Source: an archaeon (GTDB lineage: Archaea > Nanobdellota > Nanobdellia > Pacearchaeales > GW2011-AR1). From it: DNA of 32,411 nucleotides. The notes under the pieces were generated by a model that did no database searches, was not told the DNA's origin, and saw nothing but the letters and a program-made list of their open reading frames with translations. A program made the translations under genes and the position numbers. The stretch is taken from NCBI GenBank assembly GCA_018694115.1, contig JABHNB010000004.1, forward strand, positions 1 through 32,411, given 5' to 3'. Below are positions 24,167 through 30,460 of this stretch, piece by piece (the first letter of the stretch is position 1; each line of letters opens with the position of its first letter).

Positions 24167-25338
24167 AAACAAGTAAAAACTTATTTTTAGCATTGGTCTT
24201 GGTGACGCTAGTCATTTCTCTAACAAATTTTTCCTATGCCTTAAGTAACCAATCCATGCAAGCAAAAGAAAAGCTTGCACAGGCGGGGAGTGCAATTGAA
24301 GAGCTGATAGTATTGGATATCCCCATTAAACGGGTTAATGAGACCCATCAGAGTGCCAAACAAATCTACGAAGCACAACTTAATTATGAAAGAATCTATC
24401 GGAATGCAGATTACAAATTAGTTATTGAATATGTGGATGAAATACTATCTATAAAGGAAATGGCCATTAAGGCTTCAGACGAACTAAAAATCTTCCTAGA
24501 ATTCTATAATGAATCTGCAGAAAAAACTGACTTATCTGAAATGGATGAGGAATATACCGAAATTATCTCTTCATTTGAAGAAGAACGATTTGAAGAAACG
24601 ATAAATTTAGTAGATCTTGGTTATGATACCATCTCTGATGTCGAGACTAGCCAGACAACAATTAACGCCTTTAGAGATGCAACCACAAGAACCTTAAAAA
24701 ATTTCTTTAAAGAGAATTGGATAAAACTCCTAATCGGTCTAGGCGCAGCAATAATCCTATTCATGATATTTAAAACTAGTCTAAAAATATACTTGGTAAA
24801 GAGAAAAAAGAAACATCTTAAATTAAGAAAGGCCACAATTGAAGATTTAATAAAAGAACTTCAAAGAGGATATTTCAAGGATAACACCGTTTCACAACTT
24901 CAATACCAAACAAGACTAAATAAATTTGAAGAAATGGTCCGAGATATAAACCGTCAGCTCCCTTTACTAGACGAACAGATGTCTCTTATTGACGATAAAA
25001 AAGACTTCAAGAATTTTAAGAGATCAAAAAAGACTCTAGAAAAAGAACCAACGAAAGAGGAACCCGTGAAAGAAGAACCTGTTCCAAAAGAACCTATCGA
25101 AGAAAAATCCCCAAAAGAAAAAATAATCGTAAAAAAGAAACCAACTAAGAAGACACCAACTAAGAAGACACCAACTAAGAAGACACCAACTAAGAAGACA
25201 CCAACTAAGAAGACACCAACTAAGAAAAAAACTCCGGTCAAGAAACCAACAAAAAAATCAACCACAAAAAAGAAATTGGTTAAGAAAACAGCAAAGAAAA
25301 TTCCATCTAAGAAGAAAATAAAAGCCAGTAGGAAATAG
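24163..25338 (+). CDS. Membrane-anchored companion protein with helical ectodomain and Lys-rich repeat tail
   Basis: Protein of 391 residues. It has a signal peptide (1-26), a mostly helical ectodomain (about 27-180) and a TM helix (IKLLIGLGAAIILFMIF). The cytoplasmic module IEDLIKELQRGYFKDNTVSQ with QYQTRLNKFEEM and INRQLPLLDEQ resembles VIELVKELQKDYLGERTV with YELRVESYNKRL and IDEKLALLEAK at the end of the giant protein upstream. The last ~110 residues are Lys/Thr/Pro-rich with six T-K-K-T-P-type repeats, like histone H1 tails, and face the cytosol. The ATGA overlap with the previous gene implies coupled translation and partnership. The last codons overlap the RNase P RNA gene on the other strand. 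Confidence 0.85.
   Translation: MKTSKNLFLALVLVTLVISLTNFSYALSNQSMQAKEKLAQAGSAIEELIVLDIPIKRVNETHQSAKQIYEAQLNYERIYRNADYKLVIEYVDEILSIKEMAIKASDELKIFLEFYNESAEKTDLSEMDEEYTEIISSFEEERFEETINLVDLGYDTISDVETSQTTINAFRDATTRTLKNFFKENWIKLLIGLGAAIILFMIFKTSLKIYLVKRKKKHLKLRKATIEDLIKELQRGYFKDNTVSQLQYQTRLNKFEEMVRDINRQLPLLDEQMSLIDDKKDFKNFKRSKKTLEKEPTKEEPVKEEPVPKEPIEEKSPKEKIIVKKKPTKKTPTKKTPTKKTPTKKTPTKKTPTKKKTPVKKPTKKSTTKKKLVKKTAKKIPSKKKIKASRK
25141..25230 (+). repeat. 15-bp tandem repeat, five perfect copies plus one degenerate
   Basis: The unit CCAACTAAGAAGACA is repeated in frame inside the companion gene and encodes P-T-K-K-T. The unit length is a multiple of three, so copy-number changes would keep the frame and only alter tail length. 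This is a coding minisatellite, not a CRISPR array: there are no spacers. Confidence 0.95.
25313..25323 (-). terminator. U-rich 3' end of RNase P RNA
   Basis: On the minus strand the P1 helix is followed at once by TTTTATTTTCT, the oligo-U type of archaeal terminator. The tract is the complement of Lys/Ile codons (AAA ATA AAA) at the end of the convergent companion gene. Confidence 0.5.
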
Positions 25339-25684
25339 GCCGCGTTCTGTCAAACCTTGCAACTAAATGCAAACGATTTGTGCTAACATCCGACTAAGCC
25401 CACGAAGCTGTGGTTGCATCAATCAGGGTGCTCGTTCCAGCCTAATTTAATAGGATCGTTTCTATACCAGAGCCATGCCTCACGACACTCCCTTCTCAGG
25501 GATAATTCTCCAAGGAGCCCCAATAAACTAAATTAAAGGGGGATGCGCGGACCTTCCTCAGTCAATTAACGAATTAATTGGCTATCATAAGACCTCAAAG
25601 AGATCTCACTCCAGCAACCAGAAATCATTTAACATTTCTTCAGCCTTTTAGACTAGGTTACCGATAGTTAGCTATCCTACTGGC
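25324..25684 (-). ncRNA. rnpB: RNase P RNA (archaeal type A-like)
   Basis: This is the catalytic RNA that trims tRNA 5' leaders. Conserved regions appear in order on the minus strand: GAGGAAGGTCC (CR-I, 25549-25559), GGTATAGAAACGATCC (CR-II, near 25453-25468), GGCTTAGTCGGATGTTAGCA (CR-IV, 25381-25400) and ACAGAACGCGGCC (CR-V, ending near 25338). A hairpin with arms CAATTAA/TTAATTG just before CR-I fits P3. The ends are set by a perfect 10-bp helix: GCCAGTAGGA (25675-25684) with TCCTACTGGC (25324-25333), which fits P1. The mature length would be about 361 nt. It overlaps the last 15 nt of the companion CDS on the opposite strand. The exact ends are inferred from pairing. Confidence 0.88.
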
Positions 25685-25702
25685 ATAACAGCAAGCTGTT
25701 AC
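25685..25702 (-). other. Hairpin in the predicted 5' leader of RNase P RNA
   Basis: TAACAGC-TT-GCTGTTA on the minus strand lies between the predicted transcript start (about 25698-25700, from the TATA box) and the P1 helix. It is a near-perfect inverted repeat. It could be an extra 5' stem or a processing signal, or could overlap the promoter as an operator. Confidence 0.45.
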
Positions 25703-25720
25703 AATATATTCAAGAATTAG

Positions 25721-25735
25721 AGCTTTTTAAGTTTG
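25721..25735 (-). promoter_or_regulatory. TATA promoter of RNase P RNA
   Basis: CAAACTTAAAAAGCT is identical to the tRNA-Phe promoter 15-mer at 17180-17194. Its centre is about 42 nt before P1, so a short leader is expected. Confidence 0.65.
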
Positions 25736-25749
25736 GTTGTTCTACAAGA

Positions 25750-26043
25750 TTAATCACCCAAATATGTAAGCGACCTTCCACGATCAAAAAACTCTTCCCA
25801 AGTCAGAGTCCGAACCAAATTCCCTTTAGATTCGGGATACCCATAAACAATACTCTCGACATGTGCTGGTTGCGCTCCAACATCACTATCCAAAAGAAAA
25901 TTCCCCCCATCATCACACCCCCCCAAAATTCCCAAGATGTTATCACGAAGCACTCGCCTAGAAGGCTCTGTCCAATGAGCTTCCACAACAATATGTTTCA
26001 TAGGCAAGATAGGATATCTCTTGCCAGGATTAAGTTCGGCCAT
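25750..26043 (-). CDS. Hypothetical protein, 97 aa
   Basis: The sequence is not recognised. It opens MAELNPGKRYPILPMKHIVVEAHW, has a Gly/Asp-rich middle (GGCDDGGNFLLDSD) and ends with an aromatic WEEFFDRGRSLTYLGD. It is probably a compact alpha/beta protein. It follows the 140-aa gene by 9 nt, so both form one transcript driven by the shared-motif promoter at 26498-26518. Its stop lies 15 nt before the RNase P RNA promoter. Confidence 0.6.
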   Translation of the reverse strand: MAELNPGKRYPILPMKHIVVEAHWTEPSRRVLRDNILGILGGCDDGGNFLLDSDVGAQPAHVESIVYGYPESKGNLVRTLTWEEFFDRGRSLTYLGD

Positions 26044-26052
26044 TTTATTCCC

Positions 26053-26475
26053 TCACAAACCCCATTTATTCTGCAAATCATCGTCTACACTTATTCTAAG
26101 CCTGCCCCGGGTATCTTCCGCGATCTCTCCAGTATCTGCCTGAGCTTGTAAATATAATTTCTCTAAATCGCTTTCCCATCTTTCTCCGGGAACATAGGCT
26201 TCAACATCCCCCTTCCCATGACTCTCAAAAACTCTACGTTCACAAAATTCTATTCTAATATTTTCATCATCCTCGAATTCTTCATCCCCCTCATTTATCT
26301 TTACGCTAAGACTAAGGCCTCCCTGCTCATAAGTATAGTCCTCCATTTCAGAATCAGGAACCCTGTCTCCCAACTGACGCAAGATATAATTAGCCTTTCC
26401 GACAAGATCTTTCCGCCTAGCTTCACCCTTCCTTGCCCGGATCATGTCAGAGACTTCCTTACTAAAGATTTCCAT
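26053..26475 (-). CDS. Hypothetical acidic protein, 140 aa
   Basis: The sequence is not recognised. The N-terminal ~40 residues are basic and helical (MIRARKGEARRKDLVGKANYIL). The remainder is acidic with a strand pattern (GLSLSVKINEGDEEFEDDENIRIEFCERRV). It ends RGRLRISVDDDLQNKWGL. Cytosolic. It is the first gene of a two-gene transcript with the 97-aa gene and starts 26 nt downstream of the centre of a TATA in a 20-bp element shared with three neighbours. Confidence 0.65.
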   Translation of the reverse strand: MEIFSKEVSDMIRARKGEARRKDLVGKANYILRQLGDRVPDSEMEDYTYEQGGLSLSVKINEGDEEFEDDENIRIEFCERRVFESHGKGDVEAYVPGERWESDLEKLYLQAQADTGEIAEDTRGRLRISVDDDLQNKWGL

Positions 26476-26497
26476 TGAATTATTGAGGTTTACATAC

Positions 26498-26518
26498 TAT
26501 TTAAGAATAATTATACTA
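26498..26518 (-). promoter_or_regulatory. Shared orphan-cluster promoter element, copy A
   Basis: The minus strand reads AGTATAATTAT then TCTTAAATA. The TATA part is centred 26 nt before ATG 26475, giving a leaderless transcript. It belongs to a set of four nearly identical elements in the cluster. Confidence 0.65.
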
Positions 26519-26536
26519 GAATCGTATAATCTAAAC

Positions 26537-26824
26537 TCAATTCATCCAACTTCGCCATAACGATCCATCCCCCTTCCCTGAACGTTTCTTTCCCTTGACA
26601 TCCTCCAAAAATCCCCTTAGATCTAACTCTGCATTTTCAGCTGCAGCTTTATATTTGAGATATCTTTCAGTATAGCCTTCTTTGGCACATATATTGCCAG
26701 TATGGACATATCCCATATATATCTCAAGAGAAAATCTTAGTCCTGGAAGATTAGCATCTATCGCCAAAGCATTTGCCTCTCTAATCAGTCCCTTATCCTC
26801 CTCCAACAATTCCAACTTATCCAT
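26537..26824 (-). CDS. Hypothetical helical protein, 95 aa
   Basis: The sequence is not recognised. It is mostly helical (LLEEDKGLIREANALAID, YLKYKAAAENAELDLRGFLE) with a basic Gly/Lys-rich end (GKKRSGKGDGSLWRSWMN). There is no signal peptide and a single Cys. It is monocistronic behind its own copy of the shared promoter element (26847-26867), with a leaderless start. Confidence 0.6.
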   Translation of the reverse strand: MDKLELLEEDKGLIREANALAIDANLPGLRFSLEIYMGYVHTGNICAKEGYTERYLKYKAAAENAELDLRGFLEDVKGKKRSGKGDGSLWRSWMN

Positions 26825-26846
26825 GTAAAATTGTAGAATTAACCAT

Positions 26847-26867
26847 TATTTAAGAATAATTATACTC
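26847..26867 (-). promoter_or_regulatory. Shared orphan-cluster promoter element, copy B
   Basis: The minus strand reads AGTATAATTAT then TCTTAAATA, identical to copy A over 20 bp. TATA is centred 26 nt before ATG 26824. Confidence 0.65.
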
Positions 26868-26883
26868 AAGCACATACCCCAAA

Positions 26884-27147
26884 TCATTCTAGTGAAGCAA
26901 GCTTAATCCGAAATCTCTGAATCTTTCTTTCTAAATTAGGTTGTGTCAATAAAGGCCGCTCACTAGCTGGAATAAAGTCTCTAATTTCCCCGGGAACATT
27001 ATCAATATATTCTGAGAGAAATTTCACCGCCTTTTCAGCAAATCCCTTATCCGTTACGTTATCAACACTTGCCTGCATATAACTTTGCGCAGTCAGAGCT
27101 AACTGAATATAGTCTGCAACTTGTCTATCCGAATGTTCATTATCCAT
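26884..27147 (-). CDS. Hypothetical helical protein, 87 aa
   Basis: The sequence is not recognised. Predicted helices include RQVADYIQLALTAQSYMQ, FAEKAVKFLSEYID and a basic C-terminal LERKIQRFRIKLASLE. It has no Cys, no signal peptide and no known motif. It may be a small helical-bundle protein. It is driven by its own shared-type promoter (27169-27189) and looks leaderless. Confidence 0.6.
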   Translation of the reverse strand: MDNEHSDRQVADYIQLALTAQSYMQASVDNVTDKGFAEKAVKFLSEYIDNVPGEIRDFIPASERPLLTQPNLERKIQRFRIKLASLE

Positions 27148-27168
27148 ATAAATTACTAGGGCCCAGCC

Positions 27169-27189
27169 TATTTAAAAATAATTATACTA
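27169..27189 (-). promoter_or_regulatory. Shared orphan-cluster promoter element, copy C
   Basis: The minus strand reads AGTATAATTAT then TTTTAAATA, one base different from copies A and B. TATA is centred 25 nt before ATG 27147. Confidence 0.65.
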
Positions 27190-27195
27190 AAGTAT

Positions 27196-27306
27196 CTAAT
27201 ATCTCAAAACCAATCTAGAACCGCACTTCGGACACTTAGCAAAAAAGGAGATAAACTCTCTCCACAAAGTTCTCTTCCAAACATGCCCGCATTTCATGCA
27301 TTTCAT
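27196..27306 (-). CDS. 36-aa zinc-ribbon microprotein
   Basis: The minus-strand reading from ATG 27306 gives MKCMKCGHVWKRT, an aromatic/basic linker, then AKCPKCGSRLVLRY and a stop. The two knuckles C-x2-C-G-H and C-P-x-C-G-S are classic zinc-ribbon halves about 22 residues apart. A TATA box (TATTTAAT) is centred 27-28 nt before the ATG, so it can be a leaderless gene of its own. A longer open frame at 27236-27427 covers the same bases but has no family signal. Zinc ribbons this small often bind RNA, RNA polymerase or partner proteins. Confidence 0.72.
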   Translation of the reverse strand: MKCMKCGHVWKRTLWREFISFFAKCPKCGSRLVLRY

Positions 27307-27383
27307 CTAACCTACCAAAGCTCCCAACAATTAAATAATTATTCACCACAATAATTCTCTGTGTCCAATCTGTTATTAAATAT

Positions 27384-28019
27384 TTAAGAAGCCCGATAAC
27401 TATCAAAAGAAGACTTAACTTTCCCAATAATCTCTTCGTAAATATCTTCTGGAACTCCGATATTTCTTTGAAACCCTAGAGAGATCTCTCCCAGATTTAC
27501 TGGGCCGATTTCTGCTACATGTTCCAATGCCATTGTCATCCATGGTTGTTTATGCTCTGGATTTTTCGTTATCACTTCCTTGATTCCATCTAACGAATGT
27601 GTGCCTCCCTGATACGCCCTTCCATCAGATTCCAAGAGAGAACAAACCGCGTCAAGCCCACATAAGAATTTATCATATTCTGATTTGTGCGCTGCCATAC
27701 TATCCGGATCATTAAAGATTCGATGATGAAGTTGATTTCTATGAAGTTCTACCGCGGCCATAATCAGGTCCTTATATTTCCCAAATCCTCCCTCTTCAAA
27801 TTGCATTGCAAGACCCCTTACAATTTCTGGCTCAAGTTTATTATAATCCCCGGCAACGTCGTGCGGCCTTTCTTTGTTCATTTCATTAAATATATTGTAA
27901 GGATAGTGTATCACGCTACTTTTCTTACAAGTATAAAATTCCACGTTCATTGAATGTTTTAGAACTGCTTCATGCCACTTTCTTATCGATCCGAGTGATG
28001 GTTTTGGTTGATTTTCCAT
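27384..28019 (-). CDS. Hypothetical protein with His-rich motif, 211 aa
   Basis: A soluble helical protein. Near the middle it carries AAVELHRNQLHHRIFND, and HYPYNIFNEMNKERPHDVAGDY precedes it. This spacing of H, D and HH resembles metal-binding helical proteins such as DUF5662 (HD-like), but I cannot confirm the family. The C-terminal half has a G-G-T-H-S segment and ends in a helical DIYEEIIGKVKSSF. A TATA-like TTTTAAAC lies about 24 nt before the ATG. It is divergent from the lipoprotein gene. Confidence 0.6.
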   Translation of the reverse strand: MENQPKPSLGSIRKWHEAVLKHSMNVEFYTCKKSSVIHYPYNIFNEMNKERPHDVAGDYNKLEPEIVRGLAMQFEEGGFGKYKDLIMAAVELHRNQLHHRIFNDPDSMAAHKSEYDKFLCGLDAVCSLLESDGRAYQGGTHSLDGIKEVITKNPEHKQPWMTMALEHVAEIGPVNLGEISLGFQRNIGVPEDIYEEIIGKVKSSFDSYRAS

Positions 28020-28105
28020 GATTAATCCTTTATTTATTAGTTTAAAATGTTTTTCTTTTTAACTCCACTCCAAAAACTTAAAACTCCTCTTATTTTATTT
28101 GATTC

Positions 28106-28324
28106 ATGAAAAAATTATTAATTGCACCAATACTAGTTGCATCGACGTTAGTTGCAGGATGCGGGGAACGTTGGGATAGATTTACTAGACTTTTGGAGAT
28201 CGCTGGAGAGTTTGAGCAAGGTTATACTTCTAGTAAATATGATAAGAAAAGAGAGATGGCCGAGACTCGGAAGGAATTAGATAATGCTTTGAAGATTGCG
28301 GATAAAAATAGGCCACCACAATAA
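28106..28324 (+). CDS. Small lipoprotein, 72 aa
   Basis: The N-terminus MKKLLIAPILVASTLVAGC is a signal peptide ending in a lipobox (L-V-A-G-C), so Cys19 would carry a lipid and hold the mature protein on the outer face of the membrane. The mature part (about 54 residues) is charged and helical (EMAETRKELDNALKIAD). TATA (CTTAAAAC) lies about 26 nt before the ATG. Function unknown. The next gene, 31 nt downstream, has its own TATA. Confidence 0.65.
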   Translation: MKKLLIAPILVASTLVAGCGERWDRFTRLLEIAGEFEQGYTSSKYDKKREMAETRKELDNALKIADKNRPPQ

Positions 28325-28355
28325 TTCTTAAAAACATCCCCCGCCCCCAGATAAT

Positions 28356-28841
28356 ATGGAAAGCGATCATAGAATCTACACTCCGAGCAATGAACTAGTT
28401 AAATTAGCAATAAAAGACTCAGCCTTTTCAGAAGAAAAGAAATTGGAGGTAACCGCGGAGGATGAAGAAGGAATCAAAATCTGCCTTAGGGACATGATCC
28501 ATGGAGCCCTATCATCATTTGTTCATCGAAAACTTGTAACACATCCTGACGCAAGCTCAAGAGAATTTCTTTTTTGTCATTATAGCGGAGAGCTCAAACC
28601 AGAAATAAGAGAATTTCTACTTGACGGAATGCCTCCATTGAAACACCCCAAAGAGTTCTCAAAAGCACTTGGAGGAGATTTAGTTAGGTACATGGAACAA
28701 CAGGGAGATATAGATCACCCAATTTATACACTTTCATTGAATGTTTTAGGAGTTTTTTACCAGCCAGGAATCAGGGCAAAAACACCTGTAAGAGCAACGG
28801 GGAGTGGAGCTAAGTTAACTAGGAATATTACAACTTCTTAA
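28356..28841 (+). CDS. Hypothetical protein, 161 aa
   Basis: The sequence is not recognised. It is soluble and opens MESDHRIYTPSNELVKLAIKD. It contains ICLRDMIHGALSSFVHRKLV and IREFLLDGMPPLKHPKEF, then a strand-like segment DHPIYTLSLNVLGVFYQPG and a basic Gly/Thr-rich tail. TATA (CTTAAAAAC) lies 26 nt before the ATG, so it looks leaderless and independent of the lipoprotein gene. It is convergent with the 106-aa gene that follows. Confidence 0.6.
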   Translation: MESDHRIYTPSNELVKLAIKDSAFSEEKKLEVTAEDEEGIKICLRDMIHGALSSFVHRKLVTHPDASSREFLFCHYSGELKPEIREFLLDGMPPLKHPKEFSKALGGDLVRYMEQQGDIDHPIYTLSLNVLGVFYQPGIRAKTPVRATGSGAKLTRNITTS

Positions 28842-28863
28842 TAGAAAACTCGCCCCCAAAACC

Positions 28864-29184
28864 CTAAACTCGCCGCTCAAAGTGCCTCGCAACGGCCTCA
28901 TTATAAACTCTGACTACTTCATTAACTTGTTCCTCGCTTGTGGCATTTTCCAATTTATTCATTGTCCACGCGGTTATTTTTTCATAATCTTCATACAAAA
29001 CTTGATTATAAGCCGCCATGGAGAATGGGTTATCATCGCCACCCAATATTTCCGTAACAATATTATTAACATCCTCAATAACATTTATCATCCCACAACA
29101 CTCATCACCCAATAGTTCAACCGCATCGACCAGCTTATCCCTTCTAATCTTCCATTCCGGCCTATCTTCTTCTGCTTCAACCAT
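28864..29184 (-). CDS. Hypothetical helical protein, 106 aa
   Basis: The sequence is not recognised. It is acidic and helical (RRDKLVDAVELLGDECCGMINVIEDVNNIVTE, then YNQVLYEDYEKITAWTMNKLENA), with a CC pair. It has no signal peptide. The promoter shows CAATAATCTTTAAA with its centre about 26 nt before the ATG, a partial match to the shared cluster element (AATTAT-yy-TTAAA), so it may be a weaker member of the same set. Confidence 0.6.
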   Translation of the reverse strand: MVEAEEDRPEWKIRRDKLVDAVELLGDECCGMINVIEDVNNIVTEILGGDDNPFSMAAYNQVLYEDYEKITAWTMNKLENATSEEQVNEVVRVYNEAVARHFERRV

Positions 29185-29244
29185 ATCATTCGGATTGGAT
29201 AGATATTTTTAAAGATTATTGCGATTGAGTTCAGTCCTTTATGC

Positions 29245-29769
29245 TCAAATATCAATTCTCCAATTACTCAACATCCGGATCTTCCCACGATTAATCTCTA
29301 GAGAACCTATAATTGCCCCTTGAAAATTCCGCGAACATTCCAAGAAACTTGGATGTTCAATCTGATTAGAATACGCTCTGTCCTCTTCCAAACACCGATT
29401 TAGATCAAACTTTCTACTGTTTTTTAGATGAAATGTTTTGGTAAAAAAATTACTCACCCTGTCAATCAGATTATGGGGGCTACCAAGGTAAAAAGATTTA
29501 GCATGGAATCCTTCATGGTGAAGTAGCGTATTGTAAAATGATTCCCAGTCCCAAGCCTCATCAAATGCTCTATTACAAATTATTATGGGAGATTTGACTT
29601 TTCTCGGCCGAAATATATGCCACTCAAGATACATTGTATGCTCACTTTCCACACCCCTATATCCCAGTTCCCCTACAAACGGGGCATATTCTTCCATATC
29701 AATACTATCTAAAAACTCTTGTCTAATCTCGGGATTTGCCCTCGCTGTTTCGTAATAGTCTTTGTTCAT
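29245..29769 (-). CDS. Putative HExxH zinc metalloprotease, 174 aa
   Basis: The start MNKDYYET at 29769 is chosen because it lies 1 nt after the stop of the upstream gene; a longer frame would run deep into that gene. TLLHHEGFHAKSF contains the zincin motif H85-E86-G-F-H89, and LEEDRAYSNQIE about 40 residues later supplies a plausible third zinc ligand Glu (128 or 129), a gluzincin-type spacing. There is no signal peptide, so any peptidase activity would be in the cytosol. It is the third gene of a transcript with the 101- and 110-aa genes. Family not recognised. Confidence 0.7.
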   Translation of the reverse strand: MNKDYYETARANPEIRQEFLDSIDMEEYAPFVGELGYRGVESEHTMYLEWHIFRPRKVKSPIIICNRAFDEAWDWESFYNTLLHHEGFHAKSFYLGSPHNLIDRVSNFFTKTFHLKNSRKFDLNRCLEEDRAYSNQIEHPSFLECSRNFQGAIIGSLEINRGKIRMLSNWRIDI

Positions 29770-29770
29770 C

Positions 29771-30103
29771 TTATCCTCTACCAACACTCGCAAGAGCCTC
29801 AACCAAAACTTCTCCGTACATTTCTTTGAAGTCAGAATATTCCGCATTTACTCCCCCCAATACTTCCCGAGTATCCTTTTCTATTTCAGGATCATCTTCA
29901 GCGGATTCGAGATATAGTGCCGTCAATCTTCTAATGTGGGTGATTTCCACATATTGCGCTAACAAACATTCCGCTTGTCCAATAGAAAATCTTCTTTCTC
30001 CAACACACTCCGAAAGATCAACAATTTCACGAATACTTCTCAAATTTTCAGTAGAATCAGCAATTTTCTCTAACAATTTTTCTCTATCCATGTTGTTTCC
30101 CAT
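29771..30103 (-). CDS. Hypothetical acidic helical protein, about 110 aa
   Basis: Starts at ATG 30103 (MGNNMDREKL) or ATG 30091 are both possible; a TTG at 30136 overlapping the upstream stop would add 11 residues. The protein is helical and acidic (LLEKIADSTENLRSIREIVDLSE, ECLLAQYVEITHIRRLTALYLES, YSDFKEMYGEVLVEALAS). No motif is recognised. It sits between the 101-aa gene and the HExxH gene in a tightly packed unit, so it may partner the putative protease. Confidence 0.55.
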   Translation of the reverse strand: MGNNMDREKLLEKIADSTENLRSIREIVDLSECVGERRFSIGQAECLLAQYVEITHIRRLTALYLESAEDDPEIEKDTREVLGGVNAEYSDFKEMYGEVLVEALASVGRG

Positions 30104-30132
30104 CTTAATAATACCAGAACTCTTTTCCCCGA

Positions 30133-30438
30133 TCAATCTCTGAGAATTCTATCCTCATGAGACATAGTATTCAAGCAATCCCTAAGGGCCAAAGCACCAT
30201 TCTTGGAAAGAGGAACAAAAGATAAAACCGATCTTTTATTCTTACTTAATGAGAAATTAGTTCCAAGATCTCTATTAAGATCTGCAATCGATCTATATTC
30301 TTCCATAAATTCCGGAGTTAACCGTCTTGAAAAACCAATTAGTACCCTTTCCTTATCTGCAAGATACATAGTTTTAACCTCTCGCCCTCCCGGAATCACA
30401 AGGCTATACATCATCGGAGATTCATTATCTTTTCCCAT
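30133..30438 (-). CDS. Hypothetical protein, 101 aa
   Basis: The sequence is not recognised. It has strands (MMYSLVIPGGREVKTMYL, RVLIGFSRRL, SVLSFVPLSKNGALAL) and a helix (PEFMEEYRSIADLNRDL), so a small alpha/beta domain is likely. Cytosolic. It is the first gene of the three-gene unit ending in the HExxH protein and starts 26 nt below the centre of the shared promoter element (30461-30481). Confidence 0.6.
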   Translation of the reverse strand: MGKDNESPMMYSLVIPGGREVKTMYLADKERVLIGFSRRLTPEFMEEYRSIADLNRDLGTNFSLSKNKRSVLSFVPLSKNGALALRDCLNTMSHEDRILRD

Positions 30439-30460
30439 AACTAATCAATTCTTCAGGAGT

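Noticed and set aside
25141-25230. Regular short repeat resembling a CRISPR array
   Set aside because: The 15-bp units are directly adjacent with no spacers and are in frame within a coding gene, so they are a coding minisatellite.
24954-25265. Open minus-strand frame of 103 codons rich in Val, Gly and Phe
   Set aside because: It is the antisense of the Lys/Thr/Pro repeat tail; its composition follows from the repeat and no family or promoter supports it.
25590-25740. Signal recognition particle RNA, considered for the structured region
   Set aside because: The typical SRP S-domain loop sequences are absent, while the RNase P conserved regions CR-I, CR-II, CR-IV and CR-V are present in order.
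27236-27427. 63-codon minus-strand frame with a hydrophobic start
   Set aside because: It overlaps the 3' end of the 211-aa gene and the zinc ribbon in other frames. The zinc-ribbon frame has clear Cys motifs and a well placed TATA box, while this one has neither.
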